A stretch of DNA of 64,000 bases from Clostridia bacterium (lineage in GTDB: Bacteria; Bacillota; Clostridia; Oscillospirales; Acutalibacteraceae). Under the pieces are notes generated by a model. It searched no databases. It had not been told where the DNA came from and saw only the letters and a program-made list of their open reading frames with translations. How positions within the stretch are numbered: position 1 is the first letter of the stretch; the number at the start of each line of letters is the position of its first letter. The stretch covers positions 1-64,000 of the forward strand of contig JAFXFC010000019.1 in assembly GCA_017513525.1 (NCBI GenBank), read 5' to 3'. Position numbers and translations under genes: made by a program. Of the stretch, positions 55,279-63,345 are shown one piece after another.

Positions 55279-56187
55279 ATGAACGATATAATAAACGAAA
55301 TCAAAAGACTCAAAGAGGAAACAGGCACTGTAATACTCGCCCATACCTATCAGAATCCCGAAATCATAGAAATCGCTGATATTACGGGAGATTCCTTTGC
55401 ACTTGCGAAGAAAAGTCTTGCCCTCGGTGCAAAAAAGGTAATTATGTGCGGTGTAAGATTTATGGCTGAAAGCGTAAAGATACTCTCCCCCGAAACTGAG
55501 GTCATTCTCCCTGTACCCGAAGCTACTTGCCCCATGGCAGAAATGATAAGTCCCGAAAGAGTAAGAGAATATAAAAAGAATAACCCCGAAGCGGTGGTTG
55601 TGGCATATATAAACACAACGGCGGCTCTTAAAGCAGAATGCGATGTGTGTGTCACATCTTCAAGTGCACTTAAAATAGTAGAAAAATTAGATGCTCCCGA
55701 AATTCTCTTTATCCCCGATAAAAATCTCGGTTCATTTGTAAAAGAGAAATTCCCCGAAAAAAATATAGTTTTATGGGACGGCTACTGTCCCGTTCACGCA
55801 ACTCTCACCGAAGACGATATATTAAAAGCAAAAAGTGAACACCCCGAGGCTCTTCTTGCTGTTCATCCCGAATGTGAAAAGGATGTAGTAAAGCACGCCG
55901 ATATGGCAGGCTCTACCGCTGAGATAATAGATTTTGCACTCACTTCAGAAAAACCCGTAATTATAGGCACCGAAAGAGGAGTTGCAGATTATCTTATTCC
56001 GAAATACCCCGAAAAGAAGCTTTATCACCTTTGCCCCGAAAAGTTAGTATGTAAGGATATGAAATACACCACTCCCGAAAATATACTTCTTGCACTTAAA
56101 GGCGAGGGAGGAGAAAAAATAGAACTTCCTGATGAACTAATAAAAAAAGCAAAACACAGTATCGACGAAATGCTCAGACTCGGTTAA
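55279..56187 (+). CDS. nadA: Quinolinate synthase
   Basis: 302 residues, the usual length. NadA forms quinolinate from iminoaspartate and dihydroxyacetone phosphate using a [4Fe-4S] cluster. Cluster Cys candidates: IMCGVRFMAES (Cys near 84), AECDVCVTSS and C-terminal CPEKLVC. AHTYQNPEI and YINTTAALKAE also match. Start preceded by AAAGGGGG. Followed after 14 bp by nadB and further by nadC, which completes de novo synthesis to nicotinate mononucleotide. Confidence 0.95.
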   Translation: MNDIINEIKRLKEETGTVILAHTYQNPEIIEIADITGDSFALAKKSLALGAKKVIMCGVRFMAESVKILSPETEVILPVPEATCPMAEMISPERVREYKKNNPEAVVVAYINTTAALKAECDVCVTSSSALKIVEKLDAPEILFIPDKNLGSFVKEKFPEKNIVLWDGYCPVHATLTEDDILKAKSEHPEALLAVHPECEKDVVKHADMAGSTAEIIDFALTSEKPVIIGTERGVADYLIPKYPEKKLYHLCPEKLVCKDMKYTTPENILLALKGEGGEKIELPDELIKKAKHSIDEMLRLG

Positions 56188-56201
56188 GGAGCGAAAAAAC
56201 G

Positions 56202-57668
56202 ATGGATAACAAAACTAATGTAGTAGATGTTCTGATAGTTGGCTCAGGCGTTGCGGGAATGTACGGCGCACTGCAGTTCCAGGATAACACAAGTGTCATG
56301 ATACTCTCGAAGTATTCAAAAACCACCTCAAACTCAAATCTCGCGCAGGGCGGTGTTGCCGCAGTTCTCGATACGGTTGAGGACAGCTTCGAGCTTCATG
56401 TAAAGGACACATTTATTGCGGGTCGTCACGAAAACGATCCCGAAAGCGTTGATGTTCTGGTAAGAGAAGGTCCCGACGATGTAAGAAAGATAATGGAAAT
56501 GGGAGTACGCTTTGACAGAGACAAAGAAGGCGAACTCGACATGACCCTTGAGGGCGGCCACTGCAGAAGAAGAATAGTACACTTCAAGGACTGCACGGGC
56601 GCCGAAATGGTAAGAGGACTTTTAGCCGAGGTCGAACAAAAAGAAAATATAATCTATAAAGAAAATACGGTTCTCTGCCGTTTGGTAAGAGTTCGAAGCG
56701 GCTTCAGAGCAGATCTTCTTCAGGACGGAGAATACTACAGCGTTTTCTGCAGCTACTGTATGCTTTGCACAGGCGGTGTCGGAAGAGTTTATAAATATAC
56801 GACAAACCCCAAATCTGCCACGGGTGACGGCATCAGAATTGCGTATGAGCTTGGTGCTAAAATAAAGAACTTAAGCTACATACAGTTTCATCCCACAGCC
56901 TTCAATTCAGAGGACGGCGAGCAGTTTCTTATCAGTGAATCCGTAAGAGGCGAGGGTGCATATCTTCTCAACTGCAATAAAGAAAGATTTATGGACCGCT
57001 ATGATGAAAGACTGGAATTGGCTCCCCGAGATGTAGTTTCAAAGTCCATCATTCTCGAAAGCAGAAGAACAGGCAGTAATAATTTCTATCTTGATATAAC
57101 CCACGAGGATGCCGACTTTTTAAGAGAACGCTTCCCTGCTATTTCAGAGGGCTGTGCCCGCTACGGAGTTGATATAACAAAGGATCTTATCCCCGTATTC
57201 CCCTGTCAGCACTATCTTATGGGCGGAATTGAAGTTGATATTGATTCAAAAACCACCGTACCGAGACTTTATGCCTGCGGTGAATGTGCAAACACAGGCG
57301 TTCACGGCAAAAACAGACTTGCAAGTAATTCCCTTTTAGAGGCTCTCGTTTTCTCAAGAAGAGCAGCTGAAGATATAAAAAGATGTATGCAAAACGGATT
57401 TGCAAAGGTAAGTGAGCTTCCTGTCAATCTCGACTTTTCGGGTGCTCCCCTGCCTGAGGGACTAAGAACTGAAATCAGAAACATCATGCAAAGAGCATTT
57501 TTCGTTCTGCCCGATGCGGGTGCTATCCGCTTCGGTCTCAAGCAGATAGATAATATCTTAAAACGCCTTAAGGGTGCAAAATATGCACAGACAACAAAGT
57601 ACCTCGAAGCACTGTCCCTTGCCACATGTGCTTACATTATATTAAAGGAAGCAGAAGAAAACACATGA
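56202..57668 (+). CDS. nadB: L-aspartate oxidase
   Basis: 488 residues. FAD dinucleotide-binding GSGVAGMYGAL near 15-25, SNSNLAQGGVAAV, QFHPTAF with active-site His, and YACGECANTGVHGKNRLASNS near 375. NadB oxidises L-aspartate to iminoaspartate, which NadA uses. Ribosome site TAAGGAG. The stop TGA shares its last base with the boundary of element C4 that then separates nadB from nadC by 300 bp. Confidence 0.95.
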   Translation: MDNKTNVVDVLIVGSGVAGMYGALQFQDNTSVMILSKYSKTTSNSNLAQGGVAAVLDTVEDSFELHVKDTFIAGRHENDPESVDVLVREGPDDVRKIMEMGVRFDRDKEGELDMTLEGGHCRRRIVHFKDCTGAEMVRGLLAEVEQKENIIYKENTVLCRLVRVRSGFRADLLQDGEYYSVFCSYCMLCTGGVGRVYKYTTNPKSATGDGIRIAYELGAKIKNLSYIQFHPTAFNSEDGEQFLISESVRGEGAYLLNCNKERFMDRYDERLELAPRDVVSKSIILESRRTGSNNFYLDITHEDADFLRERFPAISEGCARYGVDITKDLIPVFPCQHYLMGGIEVDIDSKTTVPRLYACGECANTGVHGKNRLASNSLLEALVFSRRAAEDIKRCMQNGFAKVSELPVNLDFSGAPLPEGLRTEIRNIMQRAFFVLPDAGAIRFGLKQIDNILKRLKGAKYAQTTKYLEALSLATCAYIILKEAEENT

Positions 57669-57967
57669 ATCATAATTTATCGATAAGTCGATAAATTATG
57701 ATGCGATATTCTTTGCTTCGCAAAGAGCGATATTTTTGTTTACACAAAAGCGATATTGCCCTACGGGCAACGATATTTTTGCTACGCAAAAACGATGGGA
57801 CCTGCGGTCGTAATAGAGCGAAGCGGAATAAGGGCGAAGCCCTTCCGAAACATTTGCCGTAGGCAAATATATCGCTCGCCGAAGGCGAATATCGCTGTGC
57901 GAAGCACAATATAGCTCGCACATAAGTGCGAATATAACATCATAATTTGTCCCCGACAAATTATGAT
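57669..57967. repeat. Type C spaced-hairpin array, copy C4 (inside nad operon)
   Basis: Left boundary hairpin ATCATAATTTATCGA-taag-TCGATAAATTATGAT-like (57669-57702). Left hairpins CTTTGC/GCAAAG, TTTGT/ACAAA, GCCC/GGGC, TTTGC/GCAAA with GCGATATT spacers. Core GGGACCTGCGGTC and AGAGCGAAGCGGAATAAGG. Right hairpins TTTGCC/GGCAAA, CGCC/GGCG, TGTGC/GCACA, CGCAC/GTGCG. Right boundary ATCATAATTTGT-cccc-GACAAATTATGAT ends 57967. Confidence 0.95.
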
Positions 57968-57986
57968 TTACAAAGGAGAAAAAAAT

Positions 57987-58823
57987 ATGTTATTGCCTCA
58001 GTTTTATATAGATGACATCATAAAGAATGCTCTTGAGGAGGATATCAATTATCTTGATACCGCCACGGCATATGTTATCCCGGAAACTACTATTACAACC
58101 GCAAAATTCGTTTCAAAAGCCGAGGGGGTACTGTGCGGAATAGATGTTGCCATGAGAGTATTTACTCTTCTTGACCCCGATTGTCACTACACCGTTTATA
58201 AAAAAGACGGCGACAAGATACAAAAGGGCGATGTAATTGCCACAATGGACGGAAAAGCATCCATGCTTTTACAGGGTGAAAGAACTGCTCTTAATCTCTT
58301 ACAGCATATGTCGGGAATTGCCACTGCCACAAATGAAGCAGTCGAACTCGTTAAAGGCACAAATGTGAGCATTGCCGACACAAGAAAGACACTTCCCGGT
58401 CTTCGTGCACTTCAGAAATACGCAGTAGTCTGCGGCGGCGGAAAAAATCACCGCTTCAACCTTTCAGACTGCGCCATGCTTAAGGATAATCACATAGATG
58501 CGGGCGGCGGCATCACAGGGACCGTCAAAAAGCTTCGTGAAAAGATAGGCCATACCGTAAAAATAGAAGTAGAAACAAGAAATTTGGACGAAGTAAAAGA
58601 AGCAGTTTCTGCGGGAGCTGACATCATCATGCTTGATAACATGACAGCTGAGCAAATGAAGGAAGCAGTAGAATACATTGACGGCAGAGCTCTCACAGAG
58701 GCTTCGGGCAACATAACAGCCGAAAACATCAAGGAAAAAGCCCTCTCGGGAGTAGACATAATCTCCATGGGCGCCCTCACCCACTCCGTCAAAGCCTTTG
58801 ATATCTCAATGCGAATAGACTGA
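57987..58823 (+). CDS. nadC: Nicotinate-nucleotide pyrophosphorylase (quinolinate phosphoribosyltransferase)
   Basis: 278 residues from ATG 57987 (ACAAAGGAG upstream; the ATG at 57963 lies in the C4 boundary hairpin and is rejected). NadC condenses quinolinate with PRPP to nicotinate mononucleotide and CO2. Motifs: EGVLCGIDVA, LLQGERTALNLLQHMSGIAT, ADTRKTLPGLR, KYAVVCGGGKNHR, LKDNHI, MLDNM and the terminal VDIISMGALTHS. Completes the nadABC set. A terminator follows. Confidence 0.96.
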   Translation: MLLPQFYIDDIIKNALEEDINYLDTATAYVIPETTITTAKFVSKAEGVLCGIDVAMRVFTLLDPDCHYTVYKKDGDKIQKGDVIATMDGKASMLLQGERTALNLLQHMSGIATATNEAVELVKGTNVSIADTRKTLPGLRALQKYAVVCGGGKNHRFNLSDCAMLKDNHIDAGGGITGTVKKLREKIGHTVKIEVETRNLDEVKEAVSAGADIIMLDNMTAEQMKEAVEYIDGRALTEASGNITAENIKEKALSGVDIISMGALTHSVKAFDISMRID

Positions 58824-58846
58824 TAATTTTCAATAAAGCAAAAATA

Positions 58847-58898
58847 ACTACCTGAAAAAGAATTTGTGTTTCTTCTTCAGGTAGTCTTTGTTTTTATT
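58847..58898. terminator. Terminator between nadC and convergent AlbA_2 gene
   Basis: ACTACCTGAA-...-TTCAGGTAGT stem followed by CTTTGTTTTT. Confidence 0.8.
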
Positions 58899-58914
58899 AA
58901 AATAAAAAATGTTA

Positions 58915-60357
58915 TTATTTCTTTTGAGCTGAAATATACTTTTGACTCGGACTTTTCGGATGAGCAGGATTACTGAGAATAATATCTCCGGATTCGACCA
59001 AAGGCATAACATAAGTGCTAATTGCATATGTTACAGATTTAATACCCAAAAACTCGGCAATTTCCTGTCTGGTTTTCGGCGTCGAACAAAAAGCAACAAT
59101 ATCGTCAGAATCAACATAAATGTCTTCCGAAACTTGTTTTTCCCTGAAAAGTACTACCTTGAAAACACCTCTTTGATTCTCAAATTGCGGCATTTCAAGA
59201 CCGTATTCTTTCATTTCTCTTCGTATCGTTGGTATTCCGGAATATCGGTTTTCCGTAAGTTTTAATGTTTCCAAAGCTGTTGCCAAAACAGAATTTCTGG
59301 TATCAGGCTGAGTCTGTCCCAATTGATCCAATGTAATTCTGCCATAGAGTCCGCCGGGGTTAGTTACAACAATTTTATCAGTAAAAATTTGCAATTGTAT
59401 GGGCATTCCTTCAGTATGAATACTGTAATCACGATGAACAAGAGCATTCAATATAACTTCTCTGACAGCGGTAAGCGGATATTCGGGAATATCTTTTCTT
59501 TCACCCGTAAAAGAATCTATAACGGTCTTCACCCTTATATTGTTTTTTACAAATGTCATTGCTTCGCTTAACATATCACGGATTGTTCCTTCTATTCTGC
59601 GATTATCAACAAATCGTTCTCCGCTCTGACCTATTGTACCTGCCTGGGTACCGGGAACAGCTGTTGCTATGATACATAACTGAGGAAAATATGCCTGCGG
59701 ATAAATACCAAACAACAAAGCCGCGGTCAAAGAATAATTTCCGTCAACAGTTATGCTGAGAAGCTCACATATTTGTTCTTTATCTAACTTGGAAAGATTA
59801 GGTTTATTTTCAGAAAGAAGCTTTATATACCGATCAAGTTCACTCTGATTTAAAGAAGCTTTCGTCACACGAGGAACGATGCGAATGTCATCCTGATATT
59901 TTTTTCGATATGCTTCGAAACTATAAATTTCATATTCAGACATTAATTCGTCATTTGTTCCGACTCTTATATATGATCCTTTTAATCTTCCTTTCCCGGA
60001 ATAAAAGCATGGCCGTTCAGAAATATCTACAGCCGGAATTTCAGCTGAACAAAAATACTTCCCATCAATTTCTGCATATGAAAATAAAGGTCTTACCTTC
60101 GGCGTCATAGAATTACACTGTTCTGTTACTTTTTGCTGTAAATCATGCAAATCATATACTCCGCATTTCTCATATGAATTTTTTTCATTGATGCCGAAAA
60201 TAATTATTCCGCCGTCATCCCGATTTGAGAAGCTTGACAACGAATCATAAAGTCTTTCGGGACATCCTTTTTCGGCAGCTTTGAGCTCAATATGCTGATA
60301 TTCCGAGCGTGAGGCAGTAACCTTATCAATTAATATCAGTAATTCTTCACTTGTCAT
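58915..60357 (-). CDS. AlbA_2/ATP-binding regulator-like protein
   Basis: 480 residues. N-terminal AlbA_2: YQHIELKAAEKGCPE, SFSNRDDGGIIIFGI, GSYIRVG. Middle: PLTAVREVILNALVHRDYS and NPGGLYGRITLDQL, with NRYSGIPTIRREM of the HATPase_c_4 type. The C-terminal segment (STPKTRQEIAEFLGIKSVTYAISTYV) is a winged-helix candidate. It has the same order as the protein at 8405-9706 but low identity and a longer middle. Ribosome site GAGGTG. Promoter covered by phased repeats, consistent with autoregulation. Confidence 0.85.
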   Translation of the reverse strand: MTSEELLILIDKVTASRSEYQHIELKAAEKGCPERLYDSLSSFSNRDDGGIIIFGINEKNSYEKCGVYDLHDLQQKVTEQCNSMTPKVRPLFSYAEIDGKYFCSAEIPAVDISERPCFYSGKGRLKGSYIRVGTNDELMSEYEIYSFEAYRKKYQDDIRIVPRVTKASLNQSELDRYIKLLSENKPNLSKLDKEQICELLSITVDGNYSLTAALLFGIYPQAYFPQLCIIATAVPGTQAGTIGQSGERFVDNRRIEGTIRDMLSEAMTFVKNNIRVKTVIDSFTGERKDIPEYPLTAVREVILNALVHRDYSIHTEGMPIQLQIFTDKIVVTNPGGLYGRITLDQLGQTQPDTRNSVLATALETLKLTENRYSGIPTIRREMKEYGLEMPQFENQRGVFKVVLFREKQVSEDIYVDSDDIVAFCSTPKTRQEIAEFLGIKSVTYAISTYVMPLVESGDIILSNPAHPKSPSQKYISAQKK

Positions 60358-60374
60358 AATAACACCTCAAAGAT

Positions 60375-60470
60375 ATTATATCCAAAACTCAAAAAGAAAT
60401 CAACAAGAATTCAAAAAGAATTCAAAACAACTCAAAACAACTCAAAACAACTCAAAAACAAATCAAAAGA
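60375..60470 (-). promoter_or_regulatory. Promoter with phased direct repeats of AlbA_2 gene
   Basis: Minus strand TTGATT (60398-60403), 17 bp, TATAAT (60375-60380). Between and upstream are at least seven TTTTGA(G/A)TT(G/C) units spaced about 10-11 bp, one helical turn. More TTTTTGAATTC-like units continue to about 60520. Confidence 0.72.
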
Positions 60471-60515
60471 ACTAAAAAAATGCAAAATATTATGCAAAAA
60501 ACCAAAAAGAATTCA

Positions 60516-60562
60516 AAAAAGAACTGAAAAGAAATCAAATTTTACTTCTTTTCAGTTCTTTT
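60516..60562 (-). terminator. Terminator-like hairpin past the DHHW gene
   Basis: AGAACTGAAAAG (60520-60531) pairs with CTTTTCAGTTCT (60548-60559). It ends a few bases after the stop at 60568 with T runs on the minus strand. Confidence 0.7.
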
Positions 60563-60567
60563 ATTTA

Positions 60568-61677
60568 TTATTTCATAGCAACTGAGTTATTAAGGAGCAC
60601 TGTTGAGTAGAGGAAAAGCACACTGTCGGCGTTTTTGAAATCAACAAGTCCCGTGAGTGCACCCGAAGCGATATATCTTATATCAACTACGGTGATTTTC
60701 GAATAGCTTGAAATGAAAAGAGGGACTATGGAGCTTCCGAAAGAATCACGGAATAAAATAAGCTCTCTCTTTTCTTCGGCTGCGGGATTTTCAATTACGG
60801 AAACCGCAACAGTACCCGAAAGGAACATTTCATAAAGGTCAGCGCCCTCGGTCTTTTTCATATCATATACGGGATAGCTTACAGCTTTACCTGCATCATA
60901 ATTTGTAACCGTACAGCCGTCAATAATATCGCTTGTAAGATAAACTATTTCATCTGTAGGCACATGAAGTCCCGACTGATTGTAATAAACACCGTAGAAG
61001 GGCTTATTGAGCTTATTTTCCTTGAATGTATCATTAAACGGTGCTCCCATTTCAGTGCAGAGCTTATCAGCTATATCAACGATATTTTCCTGCTTCCAGT
61101 GAGTGTCTGTAGTGTAATAATCCTCTGCACTTAAAAGAGGCTTTATATCAATATACTGAGCAAAAGGAGTTTTCTCGGAAAGCTTCTTTGAGAATTCGTC
61201 ATAATCAAATGAGAGATAGCCGTTATCTTGGGCTATAAAGCAGTTTTTATCGGGGATAACGGAAAGGAAAACCTCTGCATCGGTATCCTTTATATATTTA
61301 TCATATATAAAAGAGAACTTTTCCCCCGCATAGTCTATCATATCGTCGTTCATCGGATATTCAAGCTTTGAGAGATGTCCGTCTGCAACAAATATTTTGT
61401 TGTTGTCCTTTTTGTTGAAAATATATTCCGAAGCGTATGCTTTAAGGCTTCTGAATAAATCACGAAGCGGGAACTGGTCGGGAGAAGCATTTTCAAAATC
61501 CTTCATAAATTCGCCCGAAATTACAGAACCCCATGAGAATTCAGGCAGAAGTGAAAGAGCCCGTCTTTCGGATTCCGAATACTCTGCAGGTTCTTTCAGT
61601 AAAAACCAAGAGCCGAGTCCAAATAAAATAACCGCAGATATAACTACCGTAACTATATATTTTATTTTTTCTGTCAT
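60568..61677 (-). CDS. DHHW/AlgX-like extracytoplasmic O-acyl transfer partner
   Basis: 369 residues from ATG 61677 (GCAGGTGAG upstream). One N-terminal membrane helix (residues 5-25), then an SGNH-hydrolase-like domain: YSESERRALSLLPEFSW (DHHW entry motif), LSVIPDKNCF, and the catalytic-region YYTTDTHWKQENI with Asp-x-His, and LFRDSFGSSIVPL with Ser. Such proteins receive an acyl group moved across the membrane by an MBOAT partner and attach it to a polysaccharide. The MBOAT gene is directly upstream in the same direction, 14 bp away. Confidence 0.88.
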   Translation of the reverse strand: MTEKIKYIVTVVISAVILFGLGSWFLLKEPAEYSESERRALSLLPEFSWGSVISGEFMKDFENASPDQFPLRDLFRSLKAYASEYIFNKKDNNKIFVADGHLSKLEYPMNDDMIDYAGEKFSFIYDKYIKDTDAEVFLSVIPDKNCFIAQDNGYLSFDYDEFSKKLSEKTPFAQYIDIKPLLSAEDYYTTDTHWKQENIVDIADKLCTEMGAPFNDTFKENKLNKPFYGVYYNQSGLHVPTDEIVYLTSDIIDGCTVTNYDAGKAVSYPVYDMKKTEGADLYEMFLSGTVAVSVIENPAAEEKRELILFRDSFGSSIVPLFISSYSKITVVDIRYIASGALTGLVDFKNADSVLFLYSTVLLNNSVAMK

Positions 61678-61691
61678 TATTCTCACCTGCC

Positions 61692-63092
61692 TTAAAATCT
61701 GAAATAAAGAAACGGATTAAACGAGCCGTCAACAAGGTATGCGGTGCAAAGAATTAAAACTGCTGCCGCAAATACGGGAGAAAGAACGGAAACAATAATA
61801 TTACCCGCCTTCACATCCTTAAGCTTTGAAACAAGGAGCTTTGGAACGGGAGTAGCACCAACGGCGGCAATAACAAGAATAAGAGCGTAGCTTTTAAGAT
61901 AATAAAGCCATTCTGCGCCCATTATACCCGTAGCGCCTATTCCGAACATACCGCCGATATACTGCATTGCTTCACCCATACCGGCTGCATTGAAGATAAC
62001 AAAGCTTATAACAATAAGGAACAGCACATATATACGGGAAAGAACCTTACTCTTTTTAAGGTATTTTCCGAGCCACATTTTTTCGAGAGTGAGAAGCACT
62101 GCAAAATAAAGTCCCCATACGATAAAGTTCCAGTCAGCACCGTGCCAGAAGCCTGTTAAGAACCATACAACAAATATGTTTCTTAAGTGCTTCAGAGTGG
62201 AAACTCTGTTGCCTCCGAGAGGAATATATACATAATCTCTGAACCACTGACCGAGAGACATATGCCATCTTCTCCAGAATTCCGTGACACTCTTTGAGAT
62301 ATAAGGATAATTGAAGTTTTCCATAAAGGTAAAGCCGAAAAGCTTACCAAGTCCTATAGCCATGTCACTGTAGCCTGAGAAGTCGAAATATATGTGAAGC
62401 GAGAAAGCAACGGCATAAAGCCAGTAGAAAAGGACTGTCTTTTCATCCGTAGCCTTAAAGGTCTCACACAGCTCTCCCAATGCGTTTGCAATAAGTATCT
62501 TTTTACCAAGACCCACACAAAAACGGATAATTCCGTCATAGGTTTTTACGAGTGTGTGTGTTCTGTCACGAAGCTCTCTTTCAACATCGCTGTAACGCAC
62601 AATCGGACCTGCAATAAGCTGAGGGAACATTGAAATATAAGCGCCGAGAGTTATGGGATTTTTCTGTGCAGGTACAGTGCCTCTATACACATCCACCGTG
62701 TAGCTTAATATCTGGAAGGTATAAAAGCTTATACCTATGGGAAGTGCAATTCTTAAAAGAGGAATTCCGAGTCCTGTCACTGCATTGAAGTTTTCAATGA
62801 AGAAATCGACATACTTGAAGTATACGAGAAGTCCTAAATCAACACAAACGGACAGTATCATAAATACTTTAGAAAGCTTCTTCCCGCGGAATTTTTCAAT
62901 AAGAAGTCCGAAAACATATCCTACAAGTATGGAGATGACCATTATAACAACGTATCTCGGCTCTCCCCACGCATAGAAAACAAGTCCCGACAGTAAAAGC
63001 ACCGAGTTTTTAAGCACCTTCGGCACAATCAGATATAAAATCAAAACTATCGGAAGAAAGAAATATAAAAATGAAATACTTGAAAACAGCAT
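61692..63092 (-). CDS. MBOAT-family O-acyltransferase (AlgI/PatA-like)
   Basis: 466 residues from ATG 63092; the frame begins at 63128, inside a repeat boundary, and the GGGTGAT ribosome site favours 63092. About 11 membrane helices. Conserved SVTEFWRRWHMSLGQWFRDYVYIPLGG and FLTGFWHGADWNFIVWG with the invariant His. It moves acetyl from a cytoplasmic donor across the membrane. With the DHHW gene it forms a two-gene cassette for O-acetylation of exopolysaccharide or cell-wall polymer; the target polymer is unknown. Confidence 0.95.
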   Translation of the reverse strand: MLFSSISFLYFFLPIVLILYLIVPKVLKNSVLLLSGLVFYAWGEPRYVVIMVISILVGYVFGLLIEKFRGKKLSKVFMILSVCVDLGLLVYFKYVDFFIENFNAVTGLGIPLLRIALPIGISFYTFQILSYTVDVYRGTVPAQKNPITLGAYISMFPQLIAGPIVRYSDVERELRDRTHTLVKTYDGIIRFCVGLGKKILIANALGELCETFKATDEKTVLFYWLYAVAFSLHIYFDFSGYSDMAIGLGKLFGFTFMENFNYPYISKSVTEFWRRWHMSLGQWFRDYVYIPLGGNRVSTLKHLRNIFVVWFLTGFWHGADWNFIVWGLYFAVLLTLEKMWLGKYLKKSKVLSRIYVLFLIVISFVIFNAAGMGEAMQYIGGMFGIGATGIMGAEWLYYLKSYALILVIAAVGATPVPKLLVSKLKDVKAGNIIVSVLSPVFAAAVLILCTAYLVDGSFNPFLYFRF

Positions 63093-63108
63093 CTTTATCA
63101 CCCGTGAT

Positions 63109-63236
<128 letters not shown>

Positions 63237-63269
63237 TATTCTTTATTATTTACTCTTTATTATTTAAAC

Positions 63270-63313
63270 AAAAAAGGTGCTTTTATCAACACTTAAGCGA
63301 TATAAAGCACCTT
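63270..63313 (-). terminator. Terminator of edge-truncated lipoprotein gene
   Basis: Minus strand AAGGTGCTTTATA-...-ATAAAAGCACCTT then TTTTTGTTT, 33 bp past the stop. Confidence 0.78.
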
Positions 63314-63345
63314 CTTATCATTTACATGGTTTTAGCAAATAAAAC

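Noticed and set aside
57670..57959. Minus-strand frames of 83-87 residues
   Set aside because: They lie within the type C array; the apparent protein is a translation of hairpins.
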